Below, piece after piece: positions 11,067 to 21,077 of a stretch of DNA of 64,000 nt. Each line of letters begins with the position of its first letter. Within the stretch, counting starts at the first letter, position 1. The notes under the pieces are model-generated. The model did not search any database. It saw nothing but the letters and a program-made list of their open reading frames with translations, and was not told where the DNA came from. Position numbers and translations under genes: made by a program. This DNA comes from Diplonema papillatum (Eukaryota; Euglenozoa; Diplonemea; Diplonemida; Diplonemidae): contig JAPJBO010000543.1 in assembly GCA_030068145.1 (NCBI GenBank), positions 62,001 through 126,000 of the forward strand, read 5' to 3'.

Positions 11067-11089
11067 GCCGAAGCTTTACCAGCTTCGGC
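11067..11089. other. 9-bp-stem hairpin
   Basis: 'gccgaagct', loop 'ttacc', 'agcttcggc'. It precedes a second small palindrome, 'ttaaccatggttaa', at about 11107-11120. No gene end that it could terminate was found. Confidence 0.6.
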
Positions 11090-11096
11090 TGACACC

Positions 11097-11695
11097 ATTT
11101 GCGCACTTAACCATGGTTAAGAAGACAACTGAAAGCATAGACACAAAGATAGCCCAAAGCATCTGCAGAATAACACGAAAAGCCTCTAGGCAAAAACCCG
11201 TTTTCACAGTTCTTCGGGATCGACGGTAACACAAAATTACCCCACGAGAACGATCGTCCAACACTGGGTCTATTAGAGTCAGAATGGACCGGCGGGCGTA
11301 ATGCACCGAGAAGCCTTATTGTTCCGAGGGTTTGGGCCTTGCCAGTTCCTACGGTTATGTCCATTCGAAAGAGTGGCCGGTTGTAGATTTGACTCTTAGA
11401 CTTGCATGGCTTAATCCTTGAAACGAGCATATGACTACTGGCAGGATCAACCAGGTTTCTTGTCACTCAAAACCAGACTGGACCGAGGAAAATCTGACGA
11501 AACAGAGATTCCCCGATACCAGAGATTGTATCGTGTCAAGCCTAGATTGATGCGTTGGTCATTCCATTCATTCACACGCCATTTGCGCACTTAACCTTGG
11601 TTAAGAAGACGACTGAAAGCATAGACAGAAAGATAGCTCAAAGCATCTGCAGAATAACACGAAAAGCCTCCAGGCAAACCTCCGTTCTTCAGCTT
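11097..11695 (+). repeat. direct repeat pair flanking the 18S fragment
   Basis: About 110 bp at 11097-11210 and again at 11580-11690 share 'gcgcacttaacc.tggttaag', 'actgaaagcatagaca', 'gcatctgcagaataacacga' and 'aaaagcctc.aggcaaa'. The 18S-like fragment lies between them, so the two copies may bracket an inserted or duplicated segment. Confidence 0.8.
11246..11456 (-). rRNA. fragment of 18S rRNA 5' end
   Basis: On the minus strand the segment starts 'aacctggttgatcctgcc', continues 'agtagtcatatgct', and then reads a form of the conserved 'gattaagccatgcaagtcta'. This is the universal 5' end of eukaryotic small-subunit rRNA. Homology is clear for about 65 nt (11390-11456) and then becomes uncertain, although 'cgaatggacataaccgtag' keeps some later words. 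It is a fragment, not a functional gene. A related, more divergent segment lacking the first 60 nt is at 18684-18850. Confidence 0.8.
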
Positions 11696-12120
11696 TCAAA
11701 GACGAAGCCTGGCCGCGCGCTGTCATCGCCCGCGGCCTCGATCGCTGACCTGGGATCCGGAACGTTCCTGGAAGTGACCCTTCTCCCCGACTCTTTCTGA
11801 AGGAGTTGACCCGGAAAAAGGAGCGCAGGTTGGCAGCGAGAACACCGCCGTTGTCAAAAGGCAGCAGGAACGGGGGAACTTGCAGGGGTGCCTGTAACTC
11901 GGGGCCCGGGCCCTGGAAAAAAAATCCAGGGGTTTTGGCCCTGGCAGAGCACAACAGGGTAAGGATGAAGAAGAGGTTGCGCGTGGGAAAGCTGGGATTG
12001 CTGAAGCAAGCAGTGTCCCAAAGAGCTGCGCCTTTTTCAACCTGTTCGTCCCGGTTCCCTGCTGGACACCTCTCAGGAGAGCCTGTTTCTCCAACTTCGG
12101 TCCCTTCCAGTTGCTGTAGT
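11696..12120. other. no confirmed gene
   Basis: Contains a copy (about 11905-11970) of the segment also found at 12250-12315: 'aaaatccaggggttttggcc', 'ctggcagagcacaacagggt' and 'aaggatgaagaagaggt'. It appears to be a third, more diverged piece of the duplication described for 12126-12470. Confidence 0.5.
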
Positions 12121-12125
12121 CGTAC

Positions 12126-12470
12126 ATGAGCGGTAAGCTGCAGGAGAGACTCAGAAAATACGGGATTGGGCTGGTGTCAACATTCGCAGTCGAGTTGTTG
12201 GACACCGTAGCAAGCACTACTCCCTGCTACAAAACTGGTGGATCAATAAGCAGTTCGTGGAAAAAATCCAGGGGTTTTGGCCCTGGCAGAGCACAACAGG
12301 GTAAGGATGAAGAAGAGGTGGAGTTCATGAGCGGTAAGCTGCAGGAGAGACTCCGAAAATACGGGATTGGGCTGGTGTCAACATTCGCAGTCGAGTTGTT
12401 GGACACCGTAGCAAGCACTACTCCCTGCTACAAAACTGGTGGATCAATAAGCAGTTCGTGGAGGTGTCGC
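12126..12470 (+). repeat. tandem duplication with possible exon (MSGKLQERLRKYG...)
   Basis: Two copies about 202 bp apart (from 12126 and 12328) each encode the same 45-residue peptide starting MSGKLQERLRKYGIGLVST and containing a hydrophobic stretch. 'KYG...' followed by a hydrophobic helix is loosely reminiscent of DUF1279/FAM210-type membrane segments, but this is weak. After the second copy the frame closes; a different frame continues NWWINKQFVEVSQDYL, so either an intron or a frameshift separates them. It may be a degraded gene or duplicated exon; no start or end can be assigned. Confidence 0.4.
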
Positions 12471-12479
12471 AGGATTACC

Positions 12480-12773
12480 TCGCTTCTTCTGGTGCGTCTG
12501 TTTCGTTTGTGAAAAAAAAAAGGCTGTGTCACAGATTCCTACCAATTATCCCACCGTAGATGCGTTTGCTATAAAGCGCTATTTATCACTCGACGTCTCA
12601 GTAGTACGAGCAGCCAAAGCATTCTCTTAGAACCGTGCAGCGGGCAAATGTCTTCATGACTCAGGGGGACTGGGGTGGCCATGGTCATCAGGTCGACAGG
12701 GAGAATCACAAATTATCGTGGGCTATCTTGTGCTTTGGTGTGATATATCACGAGTATTCTTGTGATATTCGTA
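12480..12773. other. no gene recognised
   Basis: AT-richer than its surroundings, with a short interrupted inverted repeat at about 12739-12753 ('tggtgtgatatatcacgag'). No coding or RNA feature was seen. Confidence 0.4.
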
Positions 12774-12807
12774 TAGTGTGGTACTCATTTGCATGCAAAT
12801 GACTCCC
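12774..12807. repeat. octamer-palindrome motif, inverted identical copy at 61749-61782
   Basis: Thirty-four bases centred on the palindrome 'atttgcatgcaaat' (two opposed ATTTGCAT octamers). The exact reverse complement of all 34 bases is at 61749-61782, 49 kb away, while sequence beyond diverges apart from partial 'actagc' and 'gcgcaac' words. It may be an element terminus or a protein-binding site. Confidence 0.75.
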
Positions 12808-12825
12808 CACTAGCGCAACAAGAAG

Positions 12826-13275
12826 TGGGGCAGCATCGTGATTTGGCGTCGCCCCTGTTGGGTCACGACAGGTGAGTGGCGTCACCTCCGCATAAGCGAG
12901 CAAGGCGAGACGACCGCCTGATCAACGGGGGGAATCCGTAGCGCGACTGAAGATGCTGGGTAGCGGATTATAGAGTATCGTGACCTGGCGAAACTCAGGT
13001 GCTCCCGTCGTGTCACCGCCGAAGGGGCAGCAGTCATAAGGAACTTAGCTAAATAAACGGGTTGGGTGACGCCGCCTCCCCAAGCCAGTTAGAGGGAAGG
13101 ACGTGATGCGGCTGCTTCGGCAGTGACCCTGGTGGAGGAAAACCATGCATGAGAGGCAGTGCTCTGCCTAAACATTAAACTAAGATTTCCCCCCCCCCCC
13201 CGACTGTAGTAGTTGAGGAAGGTGCAAACATGGAGACTGCTACAGTCGTCCGTGCACGAGACTTGGGCACGTGCC
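12826..13275 (+). repeat. 450-bp dispersed repeat, inverted partner at 24265-24745
   Basis: Reading from 'tcgtgatttggcgtcgcccc' through 'cctgatcaacggggggaatc' and 'gaacttagctaaataaac' to 'cacgagacttgggcacgtgc', this matches the reverse complement of 24265-24745 with small indels. The far copy abuts the 26-bp satellite directly. No open frame is conserved, suggesting a non-coding or decayed mobile element. Confidence 0.8.
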
Positions 13276-13852
13276 TCGCGTAGGGCAGGTGGGCCTGTGA
13301 CCCGCTTTTAGAACCCTGGTGTCCGGCATGTGTGCCGTTCACGGGATACATGTCGGCTTCCTACTCGGGGACCAAGGTATGGTACCGAAGAACTGTCCTA
13401 CGGACTTCGGGTCGACGATACCATCATGCGACTTTGACATCGCCTTAGCGATGACCTTGTCAAGAGGCTGAACTTCGGCGGGGGCTCCATCAGCTCGTTC
13501 AGCGGGCGGCGGTCATCGATGGCGCCCCTCACTATGGCAACCCTTCACACAAAGTCTTATACACAGTTGTATCTAATACATGGGGCGACTCTGCCAAAAA
13601 GAATACTCAGCAAGACTTCCAAGACTTTGTGAAAAGGCATTTTCAAATCATGCGCCCATATCTGGAAGAGGGTTGGGGGGTAGTCAGGAGGGTTAAGACA
13701 TCGTCATAGTCATAGTCATCGTGGGTATGACTATCTACGAGGGAGGTTCTTGAGGAGTGCCAGAGAGGTATGCACATGACAAGGGTACCAAAGAGGGTAC
13801 TACTATAGGCGTCTAGGATTATGCGCCGATCTCTGGAAAACTCCTATTACTA
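13276..13852. other. no gene recognised
   Basis: About 580 bp lacking supported genes. It includes a 'catcgtcatagtcatagtcatcgtgg' run near 13697. It might be the continuation of the preceding dispersed repeat, but no partner was found. Confidence 0.4.
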
Positions 13853-14085
13853 GCGTCCATCGAGAATGTCTGTCTTGTCACTGGCCCTCGCGCTGTCCCG
13901 CGGGGGGGGCGCGCCGTTTCTGGTGGGCGACGCGACCTGGCGCGCGTGCCCTCGTGGCTGGTCGGCGTTCCCGCCACATTCTACCAGTCGCTGCCGCACG
14001 GCGCCGGCCACACGCTCGAATGCACGGGATTCGACGCGTGCGACGCGTACGTGTTGCAGTACAGGTGTGCCGGCGGCCTGGGCCA
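13853..14085 (+). pseudogene. broken 5' copy of the 12-cysteine secreted protein gene
   Basis: From 'gcgtccatcgagaatgtctg' onward this matches 14453-14720 of the intact gene: leader, start codon, signal peptide and the segment up to the FQYRC motif. About 50 bp of the Ala/Pro-rich segment is missing, one G is lost at 'gacctgg-cgcgcgtg' (frameshift), the codon for the motif Phe is altered, and homology stops soon after 'gtgtgccggc'. It lies about 600 bp upstream of its parent. Confidence 0.88.
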
Positions 14086-14464
14086 GTCTTAGGGTTCTGT
14101 TCATTGTGAGAACGTGAGACCGTGAAAGACCGAGACACATGCACATGACTTCATGTACCGAAGGAGGAGAATATTGTAGGCATTCGCAAAAGTCGAAACC
14201 ACCAGAATCTTCCGCCGCATAAACAAAACGATCACAGGTCGAAAACACCAAAAAGCATCACGAAGAGAAAAAAACACCCCTCAAAACACAACACTTTGTC
14301 GCCGGATACTCAAGTCAGAAGACACCCTCCGCGCGGCAGGCAGATATAACTACAGCCAAAGATTTGATCGTCGGCAAGAAAAAAAAAAAAAAAAACGGGA
14401 TCGACGGTAACACAAAACACAAGACGCGAAACACTTCTTCGAGCCGAAAAAGCGTCCATCGAGA

Positions 14465-15088
14465 ATGTCTGTCTTGTCACTGGCCCTCGCGCTGTCCGCG
14501 TCAACCGCAGCGGCGCCGCCCCCGGCTGGGGGGGCGTCGTCGACGGTGTTCCCGGGGGCGTTTCTGGTGGGCGACGCGACCTGGGCGCGCGTGCCCTCGT
14601 GGCTGGTCGGCGTTCCCGCCACATTCTACCAGTCGCTGCCGCACGGCGCCGGCCACACGCTCGAATGCACGGGATTCGACGCGTGCGACGCGTACGTGTT
14701 CCAGTACAGGTGTGCCGGCTGCCCGTTCGACGACGGCGGCCTTCCGATCGCCCTGGGATCCCTCGGGTTCACTTCATTCGCCTGCGCCCCGACGTTTCGG
14801 TGGATCCCCGGCGGCAGCGCGCACAGGATGCTCGGCTGGCGCCTGAGGCTCGACCGGGGGCAGTCTGTCGCCGTCGATTCCGGCGCCGAAATGGCGATGG
14901 TCGCCTTCGCCGTGATCGAAGCCATCGACTGCGACAGCAGGGGCGACCGGCAAGCGTGCGAGGGAGCGTCGGAACTCTGCGCGTGGGGCAGCGGCGTGTG
15001 CGAGTACAGACAGTGCGGCAAGCCGACGGCCGGCCCGCAGCTGCCGGACACGTGCTCCAACCACTGCTTGGCGGCCGACCTGCCATAG
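14465..15088 (+). CDS. secreted 12-cysteine protein, paralogue of 27282-28013
   Basis: A 207-residue protein with an N-terminal hydrophobic signal peptide (about residues 1-17) and 12 cysteines (68, 74, 83, 86, 107, 146, 155, 162, 169, 174, 187, 191). The start is the first ATG after the leader and is shared with the upstream broken copy. The gene at 27282-28013 encodes a paralogue with the same 12-cysteine spacing, including FQYRC..C, a Cys 21 residues later followed by Ala-Pro, and CAW.GGVCE-type motifs. Six disulfides in an extracellular or lumenal domain are likely. No known family was recognised; a role in binding or surface structure would be a guess. No introns are evident. Flanks hold partial copies of the gene itself: 5' end at 13853-14085, 3' end tandemly repeated from 15217. 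Confidence 0.8.
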   Translation: MSVLSLALALSASTAAAPPPAGGASSTVFPGAFLVGDATWARVPSWLVGVPATFYQSLPHGAGHTLECTGFDACDAYVFQYRCAGCPFDDGGLPIALGSLGFTSFACAPTFRWIPGGSAHRMLGWRLRLDRGQSVAVDSGAEMAMVAFAVIEAIDCDSRGDRQACEGASELCAWGSGVCEYRQCGKPTAGPQLPDTCSNHCLAADLP

Positions 15089-16016
15089 GGCCCTACCGCC
15101 GACGTTGTCGTCTTCCGTTTTGCTGCCATACTACGGGTTTGACACACAGTGGAGTCGACAAGGTGAAACGCAAACCACGAGTGTGGTTTAAGCGTGCTGT
15201 TGACTGCTCCGAGTACGCAAGCCGACGGCCGGCCCGCAGCTGCCGGACACGTGCTCCAACCACTGCTTGGCGGCCGACCTGCCGTAGGGCCCTCCCACCG
15301 ACGTTGTCGTCTTCCGTTTTGCTGCCATACTACGGGTTCGACACACAGCGGAGTCGACAAGGTGAAACGCAAACCACGAGTGTGGTTTAAGCGTGCTGTT
15401 GACTGCTCCGAGTACGCAAGCCGACGGCCGGCCCGCAGCTGCCGGACACGTGCTCCAACCACTGCTTGGCGGCCGACCTGCCGTAGGGCCCTCCCACCGA
15501 CGTTGTCGTCTTCCGTTTTGCTGCCATACTACGGGTTCGACACACAGCGGAGTCGACAAGGTGAAACGCAAACCACGAGTGTGGTTTAAGCGTGCTGTTG
15601 ACTGCTCCGAGTACGCAAGCCGACGGCCGGCCCGCAGCTGCCGGACACGTGCTCCAACCACTGCTTGGCGGCCGACCTGCCGTAGGGCCCTCCCGCCGAC
15701 GTTGTCGTCTTCCGTTTTGCTGCCATACTACGGGTTCGACACACAGTGGAGTCGACAAGGTGAAACGCAAACCGCGAGTGTGGTTTAAGCGTGCTGTTGA
15801 CTGCTCCGAGTACGCAAGCCGACGGCCGGCCCGCAGCTGCCGGACACGTGCTCCAACCACTGCTTGGCGTCCGACCTGCCGTAGCAGGCCCTCATTTCGT
15901 CGCTCATCTTTGTCATCCGTTTTTCTGCCACCCCTGCGGGTTTGACACACAGTGAGTCGACGAAGTGAAGTGCGCCGCGAGTGTGGTTTGAACGTTCCGT
16001 TGCATGCTCCGAGGGG
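15018..16016 (+). repeat. 199-bp tandem array of the gene's own 3' end
   Basis: The unit starts with 'gcaagccgacggccggcccg' inside the gene (15018), runs through the last 23 codons, the TAG stop and about 130 bp of 3' flank ending 'gactgctccgagtac', then restarts at 15217, 15416, 15615 and 15814. Every copy keeps the stop codon. The first echoes are almost identical; the copy from 15814 decays after its stop codon, and a further degenerate piece extends to about 16150. Compared with the gene, each echo junction lacks ten bases ('agacagtgcg'). Confidence 0.93.
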
Positions 16017-16167
16017 TCGATTGCGTCGGTTGCCGTTGATCCCAACCACACACGACGCCACTTTCGTCGCCCCATTTTGTCATCCGTTTTTACGGGGTTG
16101 ACGCACAGTGTGAGTCGAAGAAGGAAAGAACCCCGCGAATGTGCGCAGGACGATTCGGCTGGCGACT

Positions 16168-16235
16168 GTTGCCGTTGATCCGAAGCGCCGAAATGGTGAT
16201 GGCTGCCCTCGGTGCGATGGAAGCCAGCGCATGCG
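16168..16235 (+). pseudogene. degenerate internal fragment of the 12-cysteine gene
   Basis: 'gccgttgatccgaagcgccg' followed by 'aaatggtgatggctgccctc' aligns with gene positions 14868-14932 ('gccgtcgattccggcgccga', 'aatggcgatggtcgccttcg') and continues to 'gcatgcgac' against 'tcgactgcgac'. It is a mutated interior segment beyond the 3'-end array, suggesting an older paralogue decayed here. Confidence 0.6.
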
Positions 16236-16744
16236 ACGCCGTCCGTCCGTACGATATTTACGATGCTGTACTGTAACACGTACAGGCTGACGGGATGCAA
16301 CTCTCGGATTATCATCCGGTACCCCCGAAAACCGAAGAAACGAAGTACGCAAGAACTCCGCACAAACTGTGCAGGAACTGCGATACGGGATTGGGCTACA
16401 TTTTGGTACCACCGCACAAACATCTGAGACGTGAAAGTAGCCGTGCAGTACCACCGTGGTAACTTGCCACTGCGGTGAAAAAGTCCAGCACACTTGTAAA
16501 AATGTAGCTCCCGCACAAACTACGCATGAATTGCGCAGGAACTACACAATACGGGGGTTTCAGGGGTACCAGTCACCACCTTGTTCACAATCGCGCACAC
16601 GCATGTGTCGACGCTATTTTTCCTGGCTGCCTCAGCAATGCGGTTCGGCTGCAGGATTGCAGTAAAACTGCAACAACGTCGAAAACCTTGCTGGAAAGCA
16701 CCTTTCTTTCAAAGACACAAGTATCTCGTATACCGCTTGCTAAG
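16236..16744. repeat. local duplication around CCGCACAAACT
   Basis: 'ccgcacaaactgtgcaggaactgcgatacggg' (written in pieces: 'ccgcacaaact', 'gcaggaactgcg', 'atacggg') at about 16358-16391 is echoed at about 16511-16555 ('cccgcacaaacta', 'gcgcaggaacta', 'atacggg'). A 'gtacccc..gaaa' word near 16319 has an inverted partner near 16560. No gene is supported. Confidence 0.5.
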
Positions 16745-16880
16745 GCACGAAAGAAGCCATGCATGCCCCCCCAAACCCTTCACGTAAACCCAGTACGTAA
16801 CTAGCTGTAAAAGAACCCATTCGCGTCCCCCCCGGAGACGCTAAAATCCCGGATTCTCAAGCGAACTATACCTCTCAGAA
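16745..16880 (+). repeat. dispersed repeat family B, copy 3
   Basis: 'cacgaaagaagccatgcatg', a C run, 'aaaagaacccattcg', 'ggagacgctaaaatcccgga' and 'ttctcaagcgaactata' match 60961-61085 almost word for word. The gap length between the two halves differs. Confidence 0.8.
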
Positions 16881-17560
16881 CAAGAGAAGATATTCACCAG
16901 GTAGCGCGCACAGGACGATCGTCCCAGGCCGGCCTTGCGTTCGGGCCCCACGAAAGAGGCGAACGTACGACCGGGCCCGCATCGATAAACTTCTTGCGAC
17001 ACACCTTATTTTGACACCCAGTTCAACGATCCCCAGTCGTCACTTCGGAGGAGCTAACTGCGTGTCACCATTTGACCGCCCGCCCGTCGTGATTCTGCAG
17101 CCCACACATGCACCTACAAGTGCATTGCACACCTCAGTTGTTCGGGGGAATGTACACAGGTTATATTAGTTTCGTGTACAGTACGCGCAGTACCGCAAGG
17201 AATAGTTGACTAGACCCTCTTGATTTTTAATGGCAACAACCGCAGGTCATTATCAAAAAAAGTGACGGTTGGCAGCGTATAGTGGAAATTACCAGACAGG
17301 TGATAGCACATGCGCACACACAACACACCAGTTTCTGCTTCCCCTGGTGACAGGTGGTGCAAGACAGAAAGAACGTTGCCAGCTGTTCAACCAGAACAAA
17401 GCAGGTCGAATCCCGCAAACACAAAAACTTTCCCTCGAAAAAGTCTTCAAGAGCTTGCGACTCAACTATTCTTGTGGTTTGAGGCCGCCACGGCTGCTTC
17501 CCTCCCAACCTCCCTCTCCACACGGTGTCCTCCAGCACCAGATGGGGAAGTTCAAGGTGC
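16881..17560. other. no confirmed gene; possible rRNA-like word
   Basis: The segment 17070-17095 ('ccatttgaccgcccgcccgt', then 'cg') resembles the conserved 'catttgtacacaccgcccgt' word near the 3' end of small-subunit rRNA, with a short deletion. The match is too short to call. The rest has no supported feature. Confidence 0.3.
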
Positions 17561-17562
17561 GG

Positions 17563-18115
17563 TCAAAGTGTCGGGTGTGGGTACGCCCGCAAATCCAGTG
17601 TGAAATTTTGTGTGACACCCGGTGAAATTCGGTGTGACACCCGCAACTCCAGGTGACCACACCGGAGTCACACTGGATTTGCGGGTGTGGGTACACCCGC
17701 AAATCCAGTACGAAATTCGGTGTGCACCCGCAAATCCAGTGTGAATTCCAGCCGACACACCCGCAAATCCAGGTGACAACACCGGATTCCAGAATGGATT
17801 TGCGGGTGTGGGTACACCCGCAAATCCGGTGTGAAATCCGGTGTGACACCCGCAAATCCAGTGAAATTCGGTGTGACACCCGCAAATCCAGGAGAACACA
17901 CCGGATTCCAGAATGGATTTGCGGGTGTGCCGCGCCCGCAAAATGGACCCGCACACGTCCAACTCCCCCGCCGCCGGTGCGGTCAAAGTGTCGGTTGTGG
18001 GTACGCCCGCAAATCCGGTGTGAAATCCGGTGTGACACCCGCAAATCCAGTGAAATTCGGTGTGACACCCGCAAATCCAGGTGATCACACCGCGGGTGTG
18101 CCGCCCGCAAAATAG
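17563..18115. repeat. cluster of ACACCCGCAAATCCAG repeats in both orientations
   Basis: More than a dozen copies of 'gacacccgcaaatccag' and its complement 'ctggatttgcgggtgtg' alternate with 'gtgaaattcggtgt'. Opposed copies can form long hairpins (for example around 17660-17710 and 17790-17830). A larger unit beginning 'ggtgcggtcaaagtgtcgg' is present at 17555 and 17978. Open frames through it are repeat artefacts. Confidence 0.85.
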
Positions 18116-18683
18116 ACCCGCGACCGTTCCACTCCCCCCGCCAGCCGGTGCTGGAACACGCCGTGCAGTCAACTAAGTTCATCTACACCAGTTTCTCGCC
18201 TCTTCAATCAACTAAATTCATCTACACCCGTTCTCCGCTTCTTTCCTCCCCCTCCGCCCCGCCCTCCGGGTTCGGAAGGGCACGGCGGCCTTTTCCATTT
18301 TTGCACCGAGGCGCCCGGCGTACTGCGACCGGAGAGTGCGTGCGAACAGTGTGTGTTATAAGTCAAGAATTAGAGCAACCCTACCCCTTAAGTCAAAAGT
18401 AGAGCAAACCTACCCCCTTTCTTCTTGTTTTTTTTTTGTATGAGCCAGGATTTCTTCTAGGATTCTGGATTTTTGGTTTTGAGGGGACCGGCTCTATATT
18501 CACTGGCCAAGGATTCTCTATGTGTCCAACAAAGGCAGGTGTAACGCGGCGGCGCAACAACAAACGCGTTCCATCTGCTGTGACGTAGACACGGAGTGTG
18601 CATAGTGCGTTGCTATCCGAGTAGCATCCGAGCCACCTGCCGATGCAGTTCCCTTGATAATCTACACGCATCCCACCCCTCCC
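18116..18683. other. no gene recognised
   Basis: Two near copies of 'caactaa.ttcatctacacc' occur at about 18170 and 18208. The words 'aagtcaa.a.tagagcaa.ccta.cccc' are duplicated at 18360-18417. No coding evidence. Confidence 0.45.
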
Positions 18684-18850
18684 CCACGAGAACGATCGTC
18701 CAACACTGGGTTTGAACCGGGTCTGTACGAGTCCGAATGGACCGGCGGGCGTATCGCACTGAGAAGCCTTGTTGTTCCGAGGGTTTGGGCCTTGTGACCA
18801 GTCACGGCCATTCGAAAGAGAGCGGTTGGATCAGGAGAAACCCGGATGTG
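18684..18850 (-). repeat. diverged copy of the 18S-linked repeat
   Basis: 'cacgagaacgatcgtccaac', 'actgggt', 'aatggaccggcgggcgta', 'gagaagcctt' and 'gttccgagggtttgggcctt' match 11243-11345, but the unmistakable 18S 5' words present at 11390-11456 are absent. The shared part may therefore be a mobile or subrepeat sequence attached to an 18S fragment rather than rRNA. Confidence 0.6.
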
Positions 18851-18867
18851 GATTTGGAAAGACGATG

Positions 18868-18945
18868 CCGCTGGCCCGCGCTGTCATGACCGCGGCCTCA
18901 TCGCTGGCCCGTGCTGTCATCGACCGCGGCCTCATCGCTGGTGGT
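18868..18945. repeat. short duplication next to the 35-bp satellite
   Basis: 'cccg.gctgtcat.gaccgcggcctcatcgctgg' occurs twice in succession (about 18877 and 18907). The same words ('cgctgtcatcgcccgcggcctcgatcgctg') are seen once near 11718-11748. Confidence 0.65.
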
Positions 18946-21077
18946 TAAACGTGTCTCCGTGCGTATGTTGGGTCTGAACGTGGCTCCGTGCTTAGACGCA
19001 TGTTGCGTCTAAACGTGGCTCCGTGCTTAGACGCATGTTGGGTCTATCCGTGCTTAGACGCATGTTGCGTCTAAACGTGGCTCCGTGCTTAGACGCATGT
19101 TGGGTCTAAACGTGGCTCCGTGCCTAGACGCATGTTGGGTCTAAACGTGGCTCCGTGCTTAGACGCATGTTGCGTCTAAACGTGGCTCCGTGCTTAGACG
19201 CATGTTGGGTCTAAACGTGGCTCCGTGCTTAGACGCATGTTGGGTCTAAACGTGGCTCCGTGCTTAGACGCATGTTGCGTCTAAACGTGGCTCCGTGCTT
19301 AGACGCATGTTGGGTCTAAACGTGGCTCCGTGCTTAGACGCATGTTGCGTCTAAACGTGGCTCCGTGCTTAGACGCATGTTGGGTCTAAACGTGGCTCCG
19401 TGCCTAGACGCATGTTGGGTCTAAACGTGGCTCCGTGCTTAGACGCATGTTGCGTCTAAACGTGGCTCCGTGCTTAGACGCATGTTGGGTCTAAACGTGG
19501 CTCCGTGCTTAGACGCATGTTGCGTCTAAACGTGGCTCCGTGCTTAGACGCATGTTGCGTCTAAACGTGGCTCCGTGCTTAGACGCATGTTGGGTCTAAA
19601 CGTGGCTCCGTGCTTAGACGCATGTTGGGTCTAAACGTGGCTCCGTGCTTAGACGCATGTTGCGTCTAAACGTGGCTCCGTGCTTAGACGCATGTTGCGT
19701 CTAAACGTGGCTCCGTGCTTAGACGCATGTTGCGTCTAAACGTGGCTCCGTGCTTAGACGCATGTTGCGTCTAAACGTGGCTCCGTGCTTAGACGCATGT
19801 TGGGTCTAAACGTGGCTCCGTGCTTAGACGCATGTTGGGTCTAAACGTGGCTCCGTGCTTAGACGCATGTTGCGTCTAAACGTGGCTCCGTGCTTAGACG
19901 CATGTTGGGTCTAAACGTGGCTCCGTGCCTAGACGCATGTTGGGTCTAAACGTGGCTCCGTGCTTAGACGCATGTTGCGTCTAAACGTGGCTCCGTGCTT
20001 AGACGCATGTTGCGTCTAAACGTGGCTCCGTGCTTAGACGCATGTTGCGTCTAAACGTGGCTCCGTGCTTAGACGCATGTTGCGTCTAAACGTGGCTCCG
20101 TGCTTAGACGCATGTTGCGTCTAAACGTGGCTCCGCCTTAGACGCATGTTGGGTCTAAACGTGGCTCCGTGCTTAGACGCATGTTGGGTCTAAACGTGGC
20201 TCCGTGCTTAGACGCATGTTGCGTCTAAACGTGGCTCCATGCTTAGACGCATGTTGGGTCTAAACGTGGCTCCGTGCTTAGACGCATGTTGGGTCTAAAC
20301 GTGGCTCCGTGCCTAGACGCATGTTGGGTCTAAACGTGGCTCCGTGCTTAGACGCATGTTGCGTCTAAACGTGGCTCCGTGCTTAGACGCATGTTGGGTC
20401 TAAACGTGGCTCCGTGCTTAGACGCATGTTGGGTCTAAACGTGGCTCCGTGCTTAGACGCATGTTGCGTCTAAACGTGGCTCCGTGCCTAGACGCATGTT
20501 GGGTCTAAACGTGGCTGTGCTTAGACGCATGTTGCGTCTAAACGTGGCTCCGTGCCTAGACGCATGTTGGGTCTAAACGTGGCTCCGTGCTTAGACGCAT
20601 GTTGCGTCTAAACGTGGCTCCGTGCTTAGACGCATGTTGGGTCTAAACGTGGCTCCGTGCTTAGACGCATGTTGGGTCTAAACGTGGCTCCGTGCTTAGA
20701 CGCATGTTGCGTCTAAACGTGGCTCCGTGCTTAGACGCATGTTGGGTCTAAACGTGGCTCCGTGCTTAGACGCATGTTGGGTCTAAACGTGGCTCCGTGC
20801 CTAGACGCATGTTGGGTCTAAACGTGGCTCCGTGCTTAGACGCATGTTGCGTCTAAACGTGGCTCCGTGCTTAGACGCATGTTGGGTCTAAACGTGGCTC
20901 CGTGCTTAGACGCATGTTGGGTCTAAACGTGGCTGTGCTTAGACGCATGTTGCGTCTAAACGTGGCTCCGTGCCTAGACGCATGTTGGGTCTAAACGTGG
21001 CTGTGCTTAGACGCATGTTGCGTCTAAACGTGGCTCCATGCTTAGACGCATGTTGGGTCTAAACGTGGCTCCGTGCC
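18946..21077 (+). repeat. 35-bp hairpin satellite, about 60 copies
   Basis: The unit contains 'taaacgtggctccgtgctta' followed by 'gacgcatgttgcgtc'. Within it 'ttagacgca', loop TGT, 'tgcgtctaa' forms a perfect 9-bp hairpin. Two variable sites exist: 'gcgtc' or 'gggtc' (the G breaks one stem pair) and 'gctt' or 'gcct'. In every 'gcct' unit the following site is 'gggtc', and the next unit is always the perfect-hairpin type, showing higher-order amplification. A few units are shortened by 2-3 bases in 'ggctccgtg'. No protein-coding sense. Confidence 0.93.

Noticed and set aside
11107-11466. 119-codon minus-strand ORF
   Set aside because: Its DNA is the 18S rRNA 5'-end fragment and adjoining repeat.
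14599-15390. Alternative-frame ORFs over the secreted protein gene (263 and 278 codons)
   Set aside because: GC-rich shadow frames; the chosen frame has the signal peptide, the conserved cysteines shared with the paralogue, and a common start with the upstream copy.
18946-21077. CRISPR or integron-like array because of hairpin-bearing repeats
   Set aside because: No spacers, no cassette genes and no Cas or integrase gene adjacent; every unit is a variant of one 35-mer.
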